A program made the translations under genes and the position numbers. From NCBI RefSeq assembly GCF_000374125.1, contig NZ_KB893648.1:62001-126000 (forward strand): a stretch of DNA of 64,000 nt. Direction: 5' to 3'. The first letter of the stretch is position 1. Every line of letters starts with the position of its first letter. Below, piece after piece: positions 8,431 to 17,804 of the stretch. The notes beneath the pieces were generated by a model that was not told the origin of the DNA, did not search any database, and worked only from the letters and a program-made list of their open reading frames with translations. The DNA is from Niabella aurantiaca DSM 17617 (lineage in GTDB: Bacteria; Bacteroidota; Bacteroidia; Chitinophagales; Chitinophagaceae).

Positions 8431-9096
8431 TTAGAGAAAAACGGCGATGCCGGCACTCAACCCCCGCTGGCCGTATTTTTCTTCCAAAGGCCGGGCATTG
8501 CTAAGGCCATAGCTGTATTGGAGGTTCAGTGCTATTTTTCCGGAAAACTCAATGCCGCACAGCGCATTTGCACCCCAGGAAACCCGTTTAAAATATCCCC
8601 CGTTGCCGGGCTGTATGGTTACCGGCGGCTCATTGCTCCATGTTATTTTTTCGGAGAAAACAGTTCCGTCCGTAACCAGCGCCGCATACCGGTGTTTGCC
8701 ACCCATACCATAGGCAATATAAGGCCCGAGCCCCAGGTAGAGGTCGGTGTGTTTTGCGCCTTTCTTCAATATAAGGTTTAGCGGTAATTCAAGATACATG
8801 GGAGCGGCCTTTCCGTTTTTGGTTAACGTATTTTCATATTTTGTTCCTTTACCCTGCCAGTCCAGCCCGGTCCGCAGGAAGATGTGCTCCTTCATTTTAA
8901 GGTCGATGATCACGCCGGCATGATAGCTCGTCAGCCAGCTGTTCGCGTCTGGCGGAACGGTGCTGCTATGCGACTCGCTCAGCTTTACATAGTTGATGCC
9001 GCCTTTGATCCCGAAACGGATCAGGGTATTTTGTGCTTTGCAGAGCGGAAAAAGAACAAGAAGTGCGATAACGGTCAAAATCAGCCTTTGTTGCAT
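8431..9096 (-). CDS. Outer-membrane beta-barrel protein (PorT-like family)
   Basis: A 221-residue protein with signal peptide MQQRLILTVIALLVLFPLCKAQ. After it come alternating strands with glycine and aromatic caps (FGIKGGINYVKL, HAGVIIDLKMKEHIFLRTGLDWQGKG, LPLNLILKKGAKHTDLYLGLGPYIAYGMGG), ending LNLQYSYGLSNAR ... GLSAGIAVFL. This is the usual look of the small 8-stranded barrels common in Bacteroidota. A precise role cannot be read from the sequence. It converges with the small gene ending at 8391. Confidence 0.8.
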   Translation of the reverse strand: MQQRLILTVIALLVLFPLCKAQNTLIRFGIKGGINYVKLSESHSSTVPPDANSWLTSYHAGVIIDLKMKEHIFLRTGLDWQGKGTKYENTLTKNGKAAPMYLELPLNLILKKGAKHTDLYLGLGPYIAYGMGGKHRYAALVTDGTVFSEKITWSNEPPVTIQPGNGGYFKRVSWGANALCGIEFSGKIALNLQYSYGLSNARPLEEKYGQRGLSAGIAVFL

Positions 9097-9256
9097 TCAT
9101 TCATGGTTTTATTCGTCTTTCAATCAGGTGGTTGTACGAGCTGTCCGGGCGATTGCCCATAAAACAAAAATAAAGAATATCTGCGTATGCGCGTCGTTTT
9201 AAATAAGCGGGATACCAGACAATCCGTTATTTTTGCGTATCTGTTTAAAACCCCGA

Positions 9257-10402
9257 ATGACCAGTGCTATGATGAAGACATTATTCCGGCCTTTTATTTT
9301 GACGATGTTACTGGGTTGCTTTCTATATGCCTGCGAGAAAAAGGATGCTTCCCCGGAACATGAATACAGCAATACCTACTGGGACCCCTTGTCTGCAAAT
9401 TATTATGTTTCGTTAGCCATCAGAGGCGATCGCTCATTATGGGCCACGGGGAGCAACAACTATGGGCAACTGGGTAATGGTATTGCCGGACGTGATTCCA
9501 ATTTCCGGAAAGTGATGGACAATGTAGCCCTGGTACGGTCAGGATATTTTCATACGCTGGTATTAAAAACGGATGGTACCTTATGGGGAATGGGACGGGT
9601 CGATTCCGGGCAACTGGGCAATGTGCCGGGTAGCAAGATCGTAAAAGTACCTGTCCGGATCATGGATGATGTGGTGCGGATGGCAGGTGGATTGGCGCAT
9701 AGCCTGGTGTTAAAAAAAGACGGAACGGTATGGGCAACGGGCGGAAATTTTTATGGACAACTGGGGGATGGAACCGGCACCTCCAGGAGTACCCCGGTAC
9801 AGGTTGCGGCAAACGTGAAGCAACTGGCTGCAGGAAGGGACTTTAGTTTGCTTGTAAAGGAGGACGGCAGTTTATGGGCGGCCGGCCGCAATAATTACGG
9901 ACAACTGGGTAATGGAAGCCGGACAGATAAAAAAACGTTTGTAAAAATAATGGACCAGGTAGTTGCGGTTGCTGCGGAAACCTATCACTCGTTGATCTTA
10001 AAGACCGATGGCAGCTTATGGGGCGCCGGGCAGAACACTTATGGTCAGTTAGGAGACGGAACAAAGGAGAACCGGGCTGAGCCCATACAGATTACCGGAA
10101 ATGTTGCGGCGATGGCTTCAGGGGCTTTTCATACCGTGATCCTGAAGAAGGACGGGACATTATGGACAACGGGAAGAAACCATGTAGGGCAATGCGGGAA
10201 CGGCAAAATAGAACCTTCGGTATTAACCCCGGTTAAGATCGCTTCAGAAGTCATGGCCATTGCTGCGGGCCATTATCATTCGGTGTTCTTAAAAAAAGAT
10301 GGCAGGCTGTATACAACCGGGCGGAACACATCCGGGGAACTGGGGTTGGGCAACAGCGAAGATGTTAGCAAACCCACGCCCACCCTGTCTCTGGTGAGGT
10401 AA
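9257..10402 (+). CDS. RCC1-repeat lipoprotein
   Basis: A lipoprotein (signal ending LLGCFLYAC, Cys26 from ATG 9257; ATGs at 9269 and 9272 are alternatives, the upstream TTG at 9233 is unlikely). The mature part is about seven RCC1-type repeats of roughly 50 residues, each with a WATGSNNYGQLGNG-like core: GSNNYGQLGNG, GRVDSGQLGN, GGNFYGQLGDG, GRNNYGQLGNG, GQNTYGQLGDG, GRNHVGQCGNG, GRNTSGELGLG. This predicts a seven-bladed propeller displayed on the cell envelope. The repeats usually mediate protein contacts; the ligand is unknown. Confidence 0.88.
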   Translation: MTSAMMKTLFRPFILTMLLGCFLYACEKKDASPEHEYSNTYWDPLSANYYVSLAIRGDRSLWATGSNNYGQLGNGIAGRDSNFRKVMDNVALVRSGYFHTLVLKTDGTLWGMGRVDSGQLGNVPGSKIVKVPVRIMDDVVRMAGGLAHSLVLKKDGTVWATGGNFYGQLGDGTGTSRSTPVQVAANVKQLAAGRDFSLLVKEDGSLWAAGRNNYGQLGNGSRTDKKTFVKIMDQVVAVAAETYHSLILKTDGSLWGAGQNTYGQLGDGTKENRAEPIQITGNVAAMASGAFHTVILKKDGTLWTTGRNHVGQCGNGKIEPSVLTPVKIASEVMAIAAGHYHSVFLKKDGRLYTTGRNTSGELGLGNSEDVSKPTPTLSLVR

Positions 10403-10490
10403 ATGAGCCCGAGCCGGTCAGTTGATAAAACAACGCGACCATTTGCCATAAGCAGGGAAAATATAAGAGATCAATCTGGTAAAATATTTT

Positions 10491-10498
10491 TACTTTTG
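10491..10498 (+). promoter_or_regulatory. TAnnTTTG -7 box of the topoisomerase gene
   Basis: TACTTTTG fits the Bacteroidota -7 consensus and lies 62 bp upstream of the ATG at 10560. Confidence 0.45.
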
Positions 10499-10559
10499 AG
10501 CGTTTCATTTCTGGCCGGAGGATGGCCGGACGGGAGCGCGTAAAAAAAGGAAAGGATTC

Positions 10560-12467
10560 ATGGCAAAAGAAATTGCAGTACCAAAGACAGGAGTAACATA
10601 TGATGAAGATAGTATTAAAAGTCTCGACTGGAAAGAGCACATTCGCCTTCGCCCGGGGATGTATATCGGGAAGTTAGGAGACGGAAGCAGCCCGGATGAC
10701 GGGATCTATGTATTGGTAAAGGAGGTGATGGATAACTGTATTGATGAGTACATGATGGGTTACGGTAAAACCATCGAGCTGACCATTAAAGACAATACCG
10801 TAACCGTAAGGGATTACGGGCGGGGTATACCCCTGGGAAAAGTAGTGGATGTGGTGAGCAAGATCAATACAGGGGCAAAATATGACAGCCGCGCTTTTCA
10901 GAAATCGGTGGGATTGAACGGGGTAGGTACCAAGGCTGTAAATGCGCTGAGCAACTATTTTAAAGTGGTTGCGGTCCGTGATGGAAAAGATAAGACCGCC
11001 GAATTTGAACGCGGAGTTTTGATAAAGGAAAGTAAGGAAGCAAAAACAGGGGAAGATAACGGTACCCTGGTTACTTTTATTCCGGACGATACCATCTTTA
11101 AAAATTTTAAATTTCATCCCGAGTTCCTCGAAAGTCTCATCTGGAATTATTGTTTTCTGAATGCCGGGCTGAAGATCGCTTTTAACGGCAAAACCTATAT
11201 CAGCCGCAACGGATTGCTGGATCTGCTGCAGCGCAAAACCAATGAGGATGAGATCCGGTACCCGATCATTCACCTGAAAGGAGAGGATATTGAAGTGGCT
11301 GTTACGCACGGGAATGACTATGGAGAAGAATTGTACAGCTTTGTAAACGGCCAGCACACAACCCAGGGAGGTACCCACCAGCAGGCGTTCCGGGAAGCGT
11401 TTGTAAAAACCATCCGCGAGTTTTATAAAAAAGACTACGACGCTTCGGATATCCGGGGTGCTATCGTGGCGGCAGTTGCCGTAAGGGTGGTGGAACCGGT
11501 GTTTGAAAGCCAGACAAAAACAAAGCTGGGATCACAGAACGTAGATATTAACGGCCCCAGCATGAAACAGTTTGTGGGGGATTTCCTTTCCAGGGAACTG
11601 GACAACTATCTGCACAAGAACCCTTCAACCGCAGAGACGCTCAAAAAGCGGATCGAACAGAGCGAGCGCGAGCGTAAAGACCTTGCAGGCATCAAAAAGC
11701 TGGCCAATGAGCGGGCAAAAAAAGCCAATCTGCACAATCGCAAACTGCGTGACTGCCGGGTGCATTTGAATGAAGAGCCGCCGGCAAGAGGCAAGGAAGA
11801 ATATATTGCCAAGCAGAATGAGAGCACTATTTTTATTACGGAAGGAGACAGTGCCAGCGGTTCCATTACCAAGGCCCGGAATGTTGAAACACAGGCTGTC
11901 TTCAGCCTGCGGGGTAAGCCACTGAACAGCTTTGGGCTTACAAAAAAAGTAGTGTATGAAAATGAAGAATTTAACCTGTTGCAGCATGCCCTCAATATTG
12001 AAGAAGGAATGGAAGGGCTGCGGTTCAATAATATTGTGATTGCTACCGATGCAGATGTAGACGGTATGCACATCCGGCTGCTGATCATGACCTTTTTCCT
12101 GCAATTTTTTCCGGAACTGGTCAAACAGGAGAAGGTATATGTACTGGAAACCCCGTTATTCCGGGTGCGCGACAAAAAAGAAACGATCTATTGTTACAGC
12201 GAAACAGAAAAGAGAGCTGCCATTAAAAAACTGACCGGAAAACCGGAAGTGACCCGTTTTAAAGGATTGGGCGAGATCAGTCCGGAGGAGTTTGCCCAGT
12301 TTATCTCCGGCGACATGCGAAAACAGCTGATGCGGCTGGAACAGGGAGATCATATACAGCAATTGCTGGAATACTATATGGGTAAGAATACGATGGACCG
12401 CCAGGAGTTTATCATAGACAATCTGGTGGTAGAGATCGATGAAGCTGCGGAAGAGGCTGCTGCCTGA
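10560..12467 (+). CDS. parE: Type IIA DNA topoisomerase subunit B (ParE-type topo IV)
   Basis: A 635-residue ATPase subunit of a type IIA topoisomerase. In order: GHKL ATPase with [10 protein letters not shown] (catalytic Glu and Mg-binding Asn) and GRGIPLG, the [16 protein letters not shown] lid, a transducer domain with the QTKTKLG switch-Lys segment, a TOPRIM domain with EGDSASG and DADVDGMHI, and the C-terminal FKGLGEI motif. Length and the [20 protein letters not shown] stretch point to ParE rather than GyrB, but the two are hard to tell apart in Bacteroidota without a tree. The partner subunit gene is not adjacent: a thioesterase gene on the other strand follows. Confidence 0.85.
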   Translation: MAKEIAVPKTGVTYDEDSIKSLDWKEHIRLRPGMYIGKLGDGSSPDDGIYVLVKEVMDNCIDEYMMGYGKTIELTIKDNTVTVRDYGRGIPLGKVVDVVSKINTGAKYDSRAFQKSVGLNGVGTKAVNALSNYFKVVAVRDGKDKTAEFERGVLIKESKEAKTGEDNGTLVTFIPDDTIFKNFKFHPEFLESLIWNYCFLNAGLKIAFNGKTYISRNGLLDLLQRKTNEDEIRYPIIHLKGEDIEVAVTHGNDYGEELYSFVNGQHTTQGGTHQQAFREAFVKTIREFYKKDYDASDIRGAIVAAVAVRVVEPVFESQTKTKLGSQNVDINGPSMKQFVGDFLSRELDNYLHKNPSTAETLKKRIEQSERERKDLAGIKKLANERAKKANLHNRKLRDCRVHLNEEPPARGKEEYIAKQNESTIFITEGDSASGSITKARNVETQAVFSLRGKPLNSFGLTKKVVYENEEFNLLQHALNIEEGMEGLRFNNIVIATDADVDGMHIRLLIMTFFLQFFPELVKQEKVYVLETPLFRVRDKKETIYCYSETEKRAAIKKLTGKPEVTRFKGLGEISPEEFAQFISGDMRKQLMRLEQGDHIQQLLEYYMGKNTMDRQEFIIDNLVVEIDEAAEEAAA

Positions 12468-12560
12468 TGCTGATGCCCCGGCGGGAGCATCTGCTTTTGG
12501 AACGGTGCACATTGCCTTTTAGTAACGAACGGGCCTGTGGGATGGGCTGACGGCTGATCA

Positions 12561-13010
12561 TTACCGGGCGGTAGCCGCCGTATCTGCAAGTTTTTGCAAT
12601 GCTGCTTCCGGTATTGCTGAAATTTTACGTTGGGAATAATCAAAACAGACCATGCCGGTTTTTGCAAATGCAACGGGTATCTTTTTGCCCTGGCCCTCTT
12701 TTTCAATCAGGTAGTACAGGTCAAAACCCACCCGCTGAAAATCGCCGGTTGCTACGGACACCAGGAGTACATCACCCATAAAAGCCTCATTTTTAAATTC
12801 AATGGCCGCATCGGCCATGATCAGTCCCAGGCCCTCCAGGGACAGCTCGGTATACCCCAGCCGGCGCAGGAACTGAACCCTGGCTTCATGGATCATTCCC
12901 AGCAGGGCATCGTTGCCCATATGCCCCCCATAGTTGATATCGGTGACCCGTACCGGCAGGGTACAGGAAAAATGGAACGCCTGGGGTAGTGTGATCTTGA
13001 TCCTCGGCAT
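12561..13010 (-). CDS. Hotdog-fold acyl-CoA thioesterase
   Basis: A 149-residue protein of the 4-hydroxybenzoyl-CoA thioesterase/YbgC type. The N-terminal segment has the VRVTDINYGGHMGNDALLGMIHEAR pattern, in which the Asp before the Tyr-Gly-Gly-His loop sits where these enzymes hold the active-site acid and the following helix forms the hot-dog sausage. A later FDLYYLIEKEGQGKKIPVAFAKTGMVCFDY strand pair completes the fold. It would hydrolyse an acyl-CoA; the chain length cannot be deduced. It converges with the topoisomerase gene. Confidence 0.8.
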   Translation of the reverse strand: MPRIKITLPQAFHFSCTLPVRVTDINYGGHMGNDALLGMIHEARVQFLRRLGYTELSLEGLGLIMADAAIEFKNEAFMGDVLLVSVATGDFQRVGFDLYYLIEKEGQGKKIPVAFAKTGMVCFDYSQRKISAIPEAALQKLADTAATAR

Positions 13011-13282
13011 ATTGTGTATTTAGGATTGCTGCTGTTGCATTGTTTTTTAATAACCGGAACTGCCTACGAATGCCCACCGCCGGCATCCACTGCATTGCAT
13101 ATACACCTAATGGAATGGATGCCGGAAGCCTGATATGGCTCGAATATAAGTATAAAAAAAGGTTGCACCCAAAGCCGTTTTATAGAATATTGTCCGTCCG
13201 AAATAAGTTCAGCCGGACAATAAAAGCTTTGATACAAACTTTTTAAATAGGTTTTCGTATTTGTTTGGAGTGAATTGTTGGT

Positions 13283-14128
13283 TTACAAACCGGCGTTCTC
13301 CGACTTGGCCAGTTCCAGGATATCCAGAAAATTGTCCGGGGTGGCGGCTACAGGCGCCTTCGCCATTTCTTTCTGCCATTGTTCGATCTGGTAATTGCAA
13401 TCCTCGCTGGCATTTTCGCCCGCTATACAATCGGCCATATTCCCCAGCTTTTTTGACATACGCACCACGTTGCCGTCTTCGGTCATCAGCATAATATAGC
13501 GGCCCTGGATGGCTTTATTTTTTTCTACAGTGGTCTTATAAGTGTTGCCGGATGCGGTCCTGATCTGCACCGGCTTAACCGGGGGGTCATTAAGGGCAAG
13601 GCTGCCTCCTGCTTCTGAATGCGGCAGGGCTGCCGGCCCGGTCTTTGGTTGCTGCAGCGCTACCGGGGGCTTGCTGGAATCTTTTTTACCGTCAAATATC
13701 TTGGCCAGAATGTCCTTGGTATTATTATCAGGCTTGTTAGCCAGGTGAAAAAGTGCAAACGCCAGCAGGCCGGCAATGCAGGCCGCGACGGCGTACTTCG
13801 ACCAGTTGAAAGCACCTCTTTTTACCGGAGCCTGCTTCGTGGCCGGCATATCTGTTTTCAGTGCGGCATCTATTTGGTCCCAGGCGGCGGCCGGGGGCAT
13901 CACCTCCAGCGTCTGGAGCCGTTCCGCAACACCGGTAAACGAATGCTCTTCTTCAAGATGTTCCCGGATATGATCCCACACAGCCGGGGGAGGCGTGGTT
14001 TCCAGCGCCTGCAACCGCTGACCCAGTGGTTTTAACGTTTGCAGTTCTTCTAACTCGCCAGCAATGTTTTTCCATGCTTCAGCCGGTGGGGTTACCTGAT
14101 GGTTATATAATTTATGTTGGCTGCTCAT
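13283..14128 (-). CDS. Putative anti-sigma factor (single-pass membrane protein)
   Basis: A 281-residue protein with a long cytoplasmic N-terminus, one membrane span near residues 135-155 (VAACIAGLLAFALFHLA) and a periplasmic C-terminus. The N-terminal part has three copies of a unit 'PPAEAW..I..EL', 'PPPAVWDHIREHL', 'PPAAAWDQIDAAL', alternating with 'QRLQALE' / 'ERLQTLE'. Its start overlaps the end of the upstream ECF sigma gene by 17 bp, the usual sign of a sigma/anti-sigma pair. It lacks an obvious zinc-binding ZAS motif, so the anti-sigma role is inferred from context and topology. Confidence 0.7.
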   Translation of the reverse strand: MSSQHKLYNHQVTPPAEAWKNIAGELEELQTLKPLGQRLQALETTPPPAVWDHIREHLEEEHSFTGVAERLQTLEVMPPAAAWDQIDAALKTDMPATKQAPVKRGAFNWSKYAVAACIAGLLAFALFHLANKPDNNTKDILAKIFDGKKDSSKPPVALQQPKTGPAALPHSEAGGSLALNDPPVKPVQIRTASGNTYKTTVEKNKAIQGRYIMLMTEDGNVVRMSKKLGNMADCIAGENASEDCNYQIEQWQKEMAKAPVAATPDNFLDILELAKSENAGL

Positions 14129-14705
14129 TGCTTACTGTATCCATTTTATCTTTATTCTCAATGTATTTTTTAACCAGGTCCTGCAAAATCGCTTTTGCGC
14201 GCGAAAGCTGCGATTTGCTGGTCCCTTCACTGATGCCTAACATTTCGCCGATCTCTTTGTGCGAGTATCCTTCCACCACATACATATTAAATACCGTCCG
14301 GTAACCGGGAGACAATTGGGTGATCAGTTGTAAGATATCCTTTTCAGCTAGTTCATCCAGTACGGAAACATATTTGCCTTCGATGGTATTCTCTTCCCTT
14401 TCTGTTACCGGCTGCAGGTATTTTTTCCGGCGGAAATGCTCAATAGCCGTGTTCACAAAGATACGGCGCACCCAGCCTTCAAATGATCCGTCACCGCGAA
14501 AACTGTCCAGCTTTTTATAAACCTTAATGAACGCGTCCTGCAATATATCCTGTGCTTCTTCAGCATTAGAAGCATAACGCAGGCAAACAGCGTACATTTT
14601 TGGAGAAAAGCGGCGGTACAGTTCTTCCTGCATCCTTCGATCTCCGTCAATACATCCTTTAATTAAGTCGTTGTCCGGTATATTATGGTTGCTTTCTGTG
14701 TTCAA
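14112..14705 (-). CDS. ECF RNA polymerase sigma factor
   Basis: A 197-residue sigma-70 family factor. Region 2 is seen in the FSPKMYAVCLRYASNAEEAQDILQDAFIKVYKKL segment and region 4 in the HTH SHKEIGEMLGISEGTSKSQLSRAKAIL. No region 1 or 3, so it is an extracytoplasmic-function type. The downstream membrane gene overlaps it and probably encodes its anti-sigma. Bacteroidota have many such factors; those next to FecR usually serve TonB systems, but here the partner is not FecR-like. Confidence 0.9.
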   Translation of the reverse strand: MNTESNHNIPDNDLIKGCIDGDRRMQEELYRRFSPKMYAVCLRYASNAEEAQDILQDAFIKVYKKLDSFRGDGSFEGWVRRIFVNTAIEHFRRKKYLQPVTEREENTIEGKYVSVLDELAEKDILQLITQLSPGYRTVFNMYVVEGYSHKEIGEMLGISEGTSKSQLSRAKAILQDLVKKYIENKDKMDTVSNEQPT

Positions 14706-14808
14706 ATTTTTAAATTTTTTAAAAAGTGGGCGACTATAGCAGGCCGGCGGGATCGGTTGACAGGAGGATCGGAACGTTTTTTCCTGTCAGGTTCCTGTTC
14801 TTGGCTTG

Positions 14809-15396
14809 TTAACTGCCCACAAGTTCCTTCAAATATACCACCAGTTTTTTAACTGCTTTCTTTCGGTGGCTAAATTCCTGTTTTTCTTCGAGAGTCATCT
14901 GTCCAAATGTTCGGTCGCTTCCGTCCGGGATAAAGACGGGATCGTACCCGAAGCCACCGGTACCGAGCGGTGCTTCCGCTATTTTCCCGGTGCAGAGGCC
15001 TTCAAACCGTTGTTCTTTTCCATTGATAATAAGCGAGATAACGGTTTTAAACCGGGCTTTACGGTTTCCCTGGTTGCGGAGCAGTGCAAGAAGTTTATCC
15101 GTGTTGGATGTGTAAGCCGGCTCGTCGTCGGCAAAACGGGCGCTCCGTACGCCCGGGGCTCCGTTAAGGGCTTCTGTTTCCAGCCCGCTGTCTTCGCTAA
15201 AGCAGTTCTTGCCGGTAAGCTGGTATATAACGGTCGATTTTTCGGTGGCATTGGCCTCGAGGGTGGGATGGGGCTCTGGTATGTCTTTCAGGATCCCGGC
15301 TTCCCGGAGGCTGATGATTGAAAATCCTTCAGGCAGGGCCTGCCGGATCTCGAGCACTTTATGTTCATTATTGGTGGCAAAAATCAATTCGATCAT
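14809..15396 (-). CDS. rdgB: Non-canonical purine NTP pyrophosphatase (dITP/XTP)
   Basis: A 195-residue Ham1/RdgB family enzyme that converts dITP, ITP and XTP to monophosphates and keeps deaminated purines out of DNA. Visible motifs are the N-terminal ELIFATNNEHKVLEI, the central SEDSGLETEALNGAPGVRSARFAD segment with catalytic Asp, and GFGYDPVFIPDG, then FSHRKKA. Its ATG overlaps the stop of the upstream gene as ATGA (15393-15396), so the two are translationally coupled. Confidence 0.95.
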   Translation of the reverse strand: MIELIFATNNEHKVLEIRQALPEGFSIISLREAGILKDIPEPHPTLEANATEKSTVIYQLTGKNCFSEDSGLETEALNGAPGVRSARFADDEPAYTSNTDKLLALLRNQGNRKARFKTVISLIINGKEQRFEGLCTGKIAEAPLGTGGFGYDPVFIPDGSDRTFGQMTLEEKQEFSHRKKAVKKLVVYLKELVGS

Positions 15397-15941
15397 ATAT
15401 TGAATATTGTTTTCAGGCTGGCCCAGAGCTGGGTTTTGGCGGGTTTGTCTTCTTTAAGTTCGTGCAGTGAAGGGGCGTGGACCACTGTCAGCCCCGCATG
15501 GTTTTGTACCTGGTATGGCGGAATTTCAAACGGAAGGCCAAATGCGGCGGTGGTAATACCAAATAATAATACCACCGCACTTTGAAAATGCCCGATGATC
15601 ATTTTGTGATCCAGGGCCGGATAGTTATGGCGGTTCACGATGGCCACGTCGTTCGGCGTTAGTTTACAGGCATTGAGCAGCTGTGAGAGAAACTGAAACG
15701 AAGTATCCGGCAGGTGCAGGTCGCCCGGGTAATACACCACCACGAGTATATTCTTTTTATTTCCGCCCAGCGATTTCCAGTCGGGCAGAGCTGCTGCAGC
15801 CGGTGCATCTTCACCGGAAGCAATAGCGGCGGGCTCCGGCTGCACAGCAGGCGGGGCCTGGGTTGTGGGGTCTATTGACAGGGATCTTGGATAAAGCCGG
15901 GCAACCAGCCCGGGCGTCAGATCAATTTTATTCAGACTCAT
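15393..15941 (-). CDS. Conserved hypothetical protein coupled to rdgB
   Basis: About 182 residues from ATG 15941 (MSLNKIDLTPGLVARLYPRSL). The frame is open further upstream to 16124, but that would run over the start of ilvE on the other strand, so 15941 is preferred. The protein has a Pro/Ala-rich linker (about residues 25-55) and then an alpha/beta domain: NILVVVYYPGDLHLPDTSFQFL, VAIVNRHN, AVVLLFG, ending PAKTQLWASLKTIF. I recognise no family with certainty. Its outline resembles the psi subunit of DNA polymerase III (HolD), which would be a new observation; see findings. Confidence 0.6.
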   Translation of the reverse strand: MSLNKIDLTPGLVARLYPRSLSIDPTTQAPPAVQPEPAAIASGEDAPAAAALPDWKSLGGNKKNILVVVYYPGDLHLPDTSFQFLSQLLNACKLTPNDVAIVNRHNYPALDHKMIIGHFQSAVVLLFGITTAAFGLPFEIPPYQVQNHAGLTVVHAPSLHELKEDKPAKTQLWASLKTIFNI

Positions 15942-16022
15942 ACGTTTTACTTTTTTCCTAACAGCACTGTTCGTACCTTCGCTATACTCCCGTAAAGGTA
16001 TCGGGATCAAAAATAATATTTT

Positions 16023-17087
16023 ATGGTGGAAGCAATGAGTATTCCGGTAACGAAAACCGGTAAGAGCAAGCTGCAGGAGGTGGATTTTGACCACCTGGGT
16101 TTTGGTAAGTATTTTTCTGACCACATGCTGGAAGCGGATTACGTAGATGGTCAGTGGACAAATGTCAATATCCGCCCTTATGAGTCTCTTGGCTTTCTAC
16201 CGGCCCTATCCGTGCTGCATTACTCACAGACCATTTTTGAAGGACAAAAGGCGCATAAAGATGAAAACGGCAATATCCACATCTTCAGGCCCCATGAGAA
16301 CTGGAAGCGCATGAACCGTTCGGCAGAACGGCTGGCCATGCCATCCGTTCCTGAAGAGATCTTTATTGATGGTATGAAACAACTGGTGGAGCTGGATAAG
16401 GATTTTATTCCTGCCGGCTATGACGAATCGCTGTACATCCGTCCATTTCTTTTTGCTACGGAAGAAACACTGGGCGTAAAAGAGTCTTCTTCCTATAAAT
16501 TCCTGATCATTACCGGCCCTGCAGGTTCTTATTTTTCCGCTCCGGCGCGCATTTATGTGGAAGAGAAATATACAAGGGCCGCGCCTGGCGGAACCGGTTT
16601 TGCAAAAACGGGTGGCAACTACGCCGCATCCCTGCTGTCTTCCGCGGAAGCAAAAAAGCAAGGCTATGACCAGGTATTGTGGATGGATGCCCTGGAACAC
16701 AAATATGTGCAGGAGGTAGGGGCCATGAATATCATGTTTATCATTGGAGATACATTAGTAACCCCGGATCTTACGGACGGCACTATTTTAAGTGGCATTA
16801 CCCGACTGAGCCTGCTGGAGCGGTTCCGTGACCAGGGTTTTAAGGTAGAAGAACGCAAAGTGTCGATCGATGAATTGATCGATGCTTATAAAGCCGGCAA
16901 TTTAAAAGAGGTATTCGGGTGTGGAACAGCTGCCACCATTTCCCATGTTAAAGAACTGAAATACAAAGATTTTGTAATGGAATTTAATGTGGATAGCATG
17001 ACCATTTCCGCAGAGATGAAAAAATACCTGCTGGATTATAAAGAGAACAAGCACGGTGATCCCTATGGATGGCTGGAAAAAGTATAA
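16023..17087 (+). CDS. ilvE: Branched-chain amino acid aminotransferase
   Basis: A 354-residue class IV PLP-dependent aminotransferase interconverting Leu/Ile/Val with their 2-oxo acids. The FGKYFSDHMLEADY start, GQWTNVNIRPYESLG, the AKTGGNYAASLLSS segment and QVLWMDALEHKYVQEVGAMNIMF (PLP-site region) are typical of the long, eukaryote-like BCAT II type. ATG 16023 gives MVEAMSIPVTK; ATG 16035 is the alternative. It is transcribed alone, closed by a perfect terminator hairpin at 17110. Confidence 0.95.
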   Translation: MVEAMSIPVTKTGKSKLQEVDFDHLGFGKYFSDHMLEADYVDGQWTNVNIRPYESLGFLPALSVLHYSQTIFEGQKAHKDENGNIHIFRPHENWKRMNRSAERLAMPSVPEEIFIDGMKQLVELDKDFIPAGYDESLYIRPFLFATEETLGVKESSSYKFLIITGPAGSYFSAPARIYVEEKYTRAAPGGTGFAKTGGNYAASLLSSAEAKKQGYDQVLWMDALEHKYVQEVGAMNIMFIIGDTLVTPDLTDGTILSGITRLSLLERFRDQGFKVEERKVSIDELIDAYKAGNLKEVFGCGTAATISHVKELKYKDFVMEFNVDSMTISAEMKKYLLDYKENKHGDPYGWLEKV

Positions 17088-17109
17088 GTTGTAACAATTT
17101 CAACAGGTG

Positions 17110-17144
17110 AACGGGCCCGGAATACACTTCCGGGCCCGTTTCGT
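17110..17144 (+). terminator. Terminator after ilvE
   Basis: A perfect 13-bp stem AACGGGCCCGGAA / TTCCGGGCCCGTT with a 5-base loop, followed by TTCGTT, located 22 bp after the ilvE stop. Confidence 0.85.
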
Positions 17145-17372
17145 TAAATGAAAGACCTTTGACTATCATTGAATTAGGACCTTGCGCTGACAGGTATCGG
17201 TGTGCTACCCGAGCCACTTATAAGTAGTACCTTTGCAGGCCGTATATCTGTAATTTAATGAAAAACAGATGATTAGATATTTTCCGGTACAAGAGAGTGA
17301 CACAACGAAGATGCTGGAATTACAGCAGGCGGCTTAAAAAATAAGAGAAGGGCAGAAAAAATGAGAATTATT

Positions 17373-17403
17373 TTTGAAAGTTCCGATACAAATGCTACCT
17401 TTG
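17373..17403 (+). promoter_or_regulatory. Bacteroidota promoter of rpsL-rpsG
   Basis: TTTG at 17373-17376, a 19-base spacer and TACCTTTG at 17396-17403 fit the Bacteroidota consensus TTTG-N19-TAnnTTTG exactly. The expected transcript start is about 20 bp before the rpsL ATG at 17430. Confidence 0.75.
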
Positions 17404-17429
17404 CCGTCCTAAATTTAAAGCATTAAAGA

Positions 17430-17804
17430 ATGCCTACTATTAATCAGTTAGTTCGTAAAGGAAGAGAAATCATAAGGGCAAAAAGCAAATCCAGGGCCTT
17501 GGATCAGTGTCCGCAGCGTCGTGGTGTTTGTACCCGTGTTTATACTACAACTCCCAAAAAACCAAACTCTGCGCTGCGTAAAGTGGCTAAGGTACGTTTG
17601 ACCAATAAGGTAGAGGTGATCGCTTATATTCCGGGTGAAGGACATAACCTGCAGGAGCACTCCATTGTACTGATCAGGGGTGGTCGTGTAAAGGATCTGC
17701 CGGGTGTGCGTTACCACATTGTACGTGGAAGCCTGGATACTGCCGGTGTAAAAGACCGCAAGCAGAGCCGCTCTAAGTACGGAACTAAAAAGGCTAAAAA
17801 ATAA
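17430..17804 (+). CDS. rpsL: 30S ribosomal protein S12
   Basis: A 124-residue S12 with the standard start [13 protein letters not shown], the conserved [15 protein letters not shown] segment and the decoding-centre loop [30 protein letters not shown]. Lys at the streptomycin-determining position (TTPKKPNSA) is wild type. First gene of a two-gene ribosomal operon with rpsG 70 bp downstream. Length is normal. Confidence 0.98.
   Translation: MPTINQLVRKGREIIRAKSKSRALDQCPQRRGVCTRVYTTTPKKPNSALRKVAKVRLTNKVEVIAYIPGEGHNLQEHSIVLIRGGRVKDLPGVRYHIVRGSLDTAGVKDRKQSRSKYGTKKAKK

Noticed and set aside
9257-10402. The seven-fold DNA repeats as a CRISPR array or minisatellite
   Set aside because: They are coding RCC1 repeats with protein-level conservation and no fixed DNA repeat or spacers; no CRISPR array was seen in the window.
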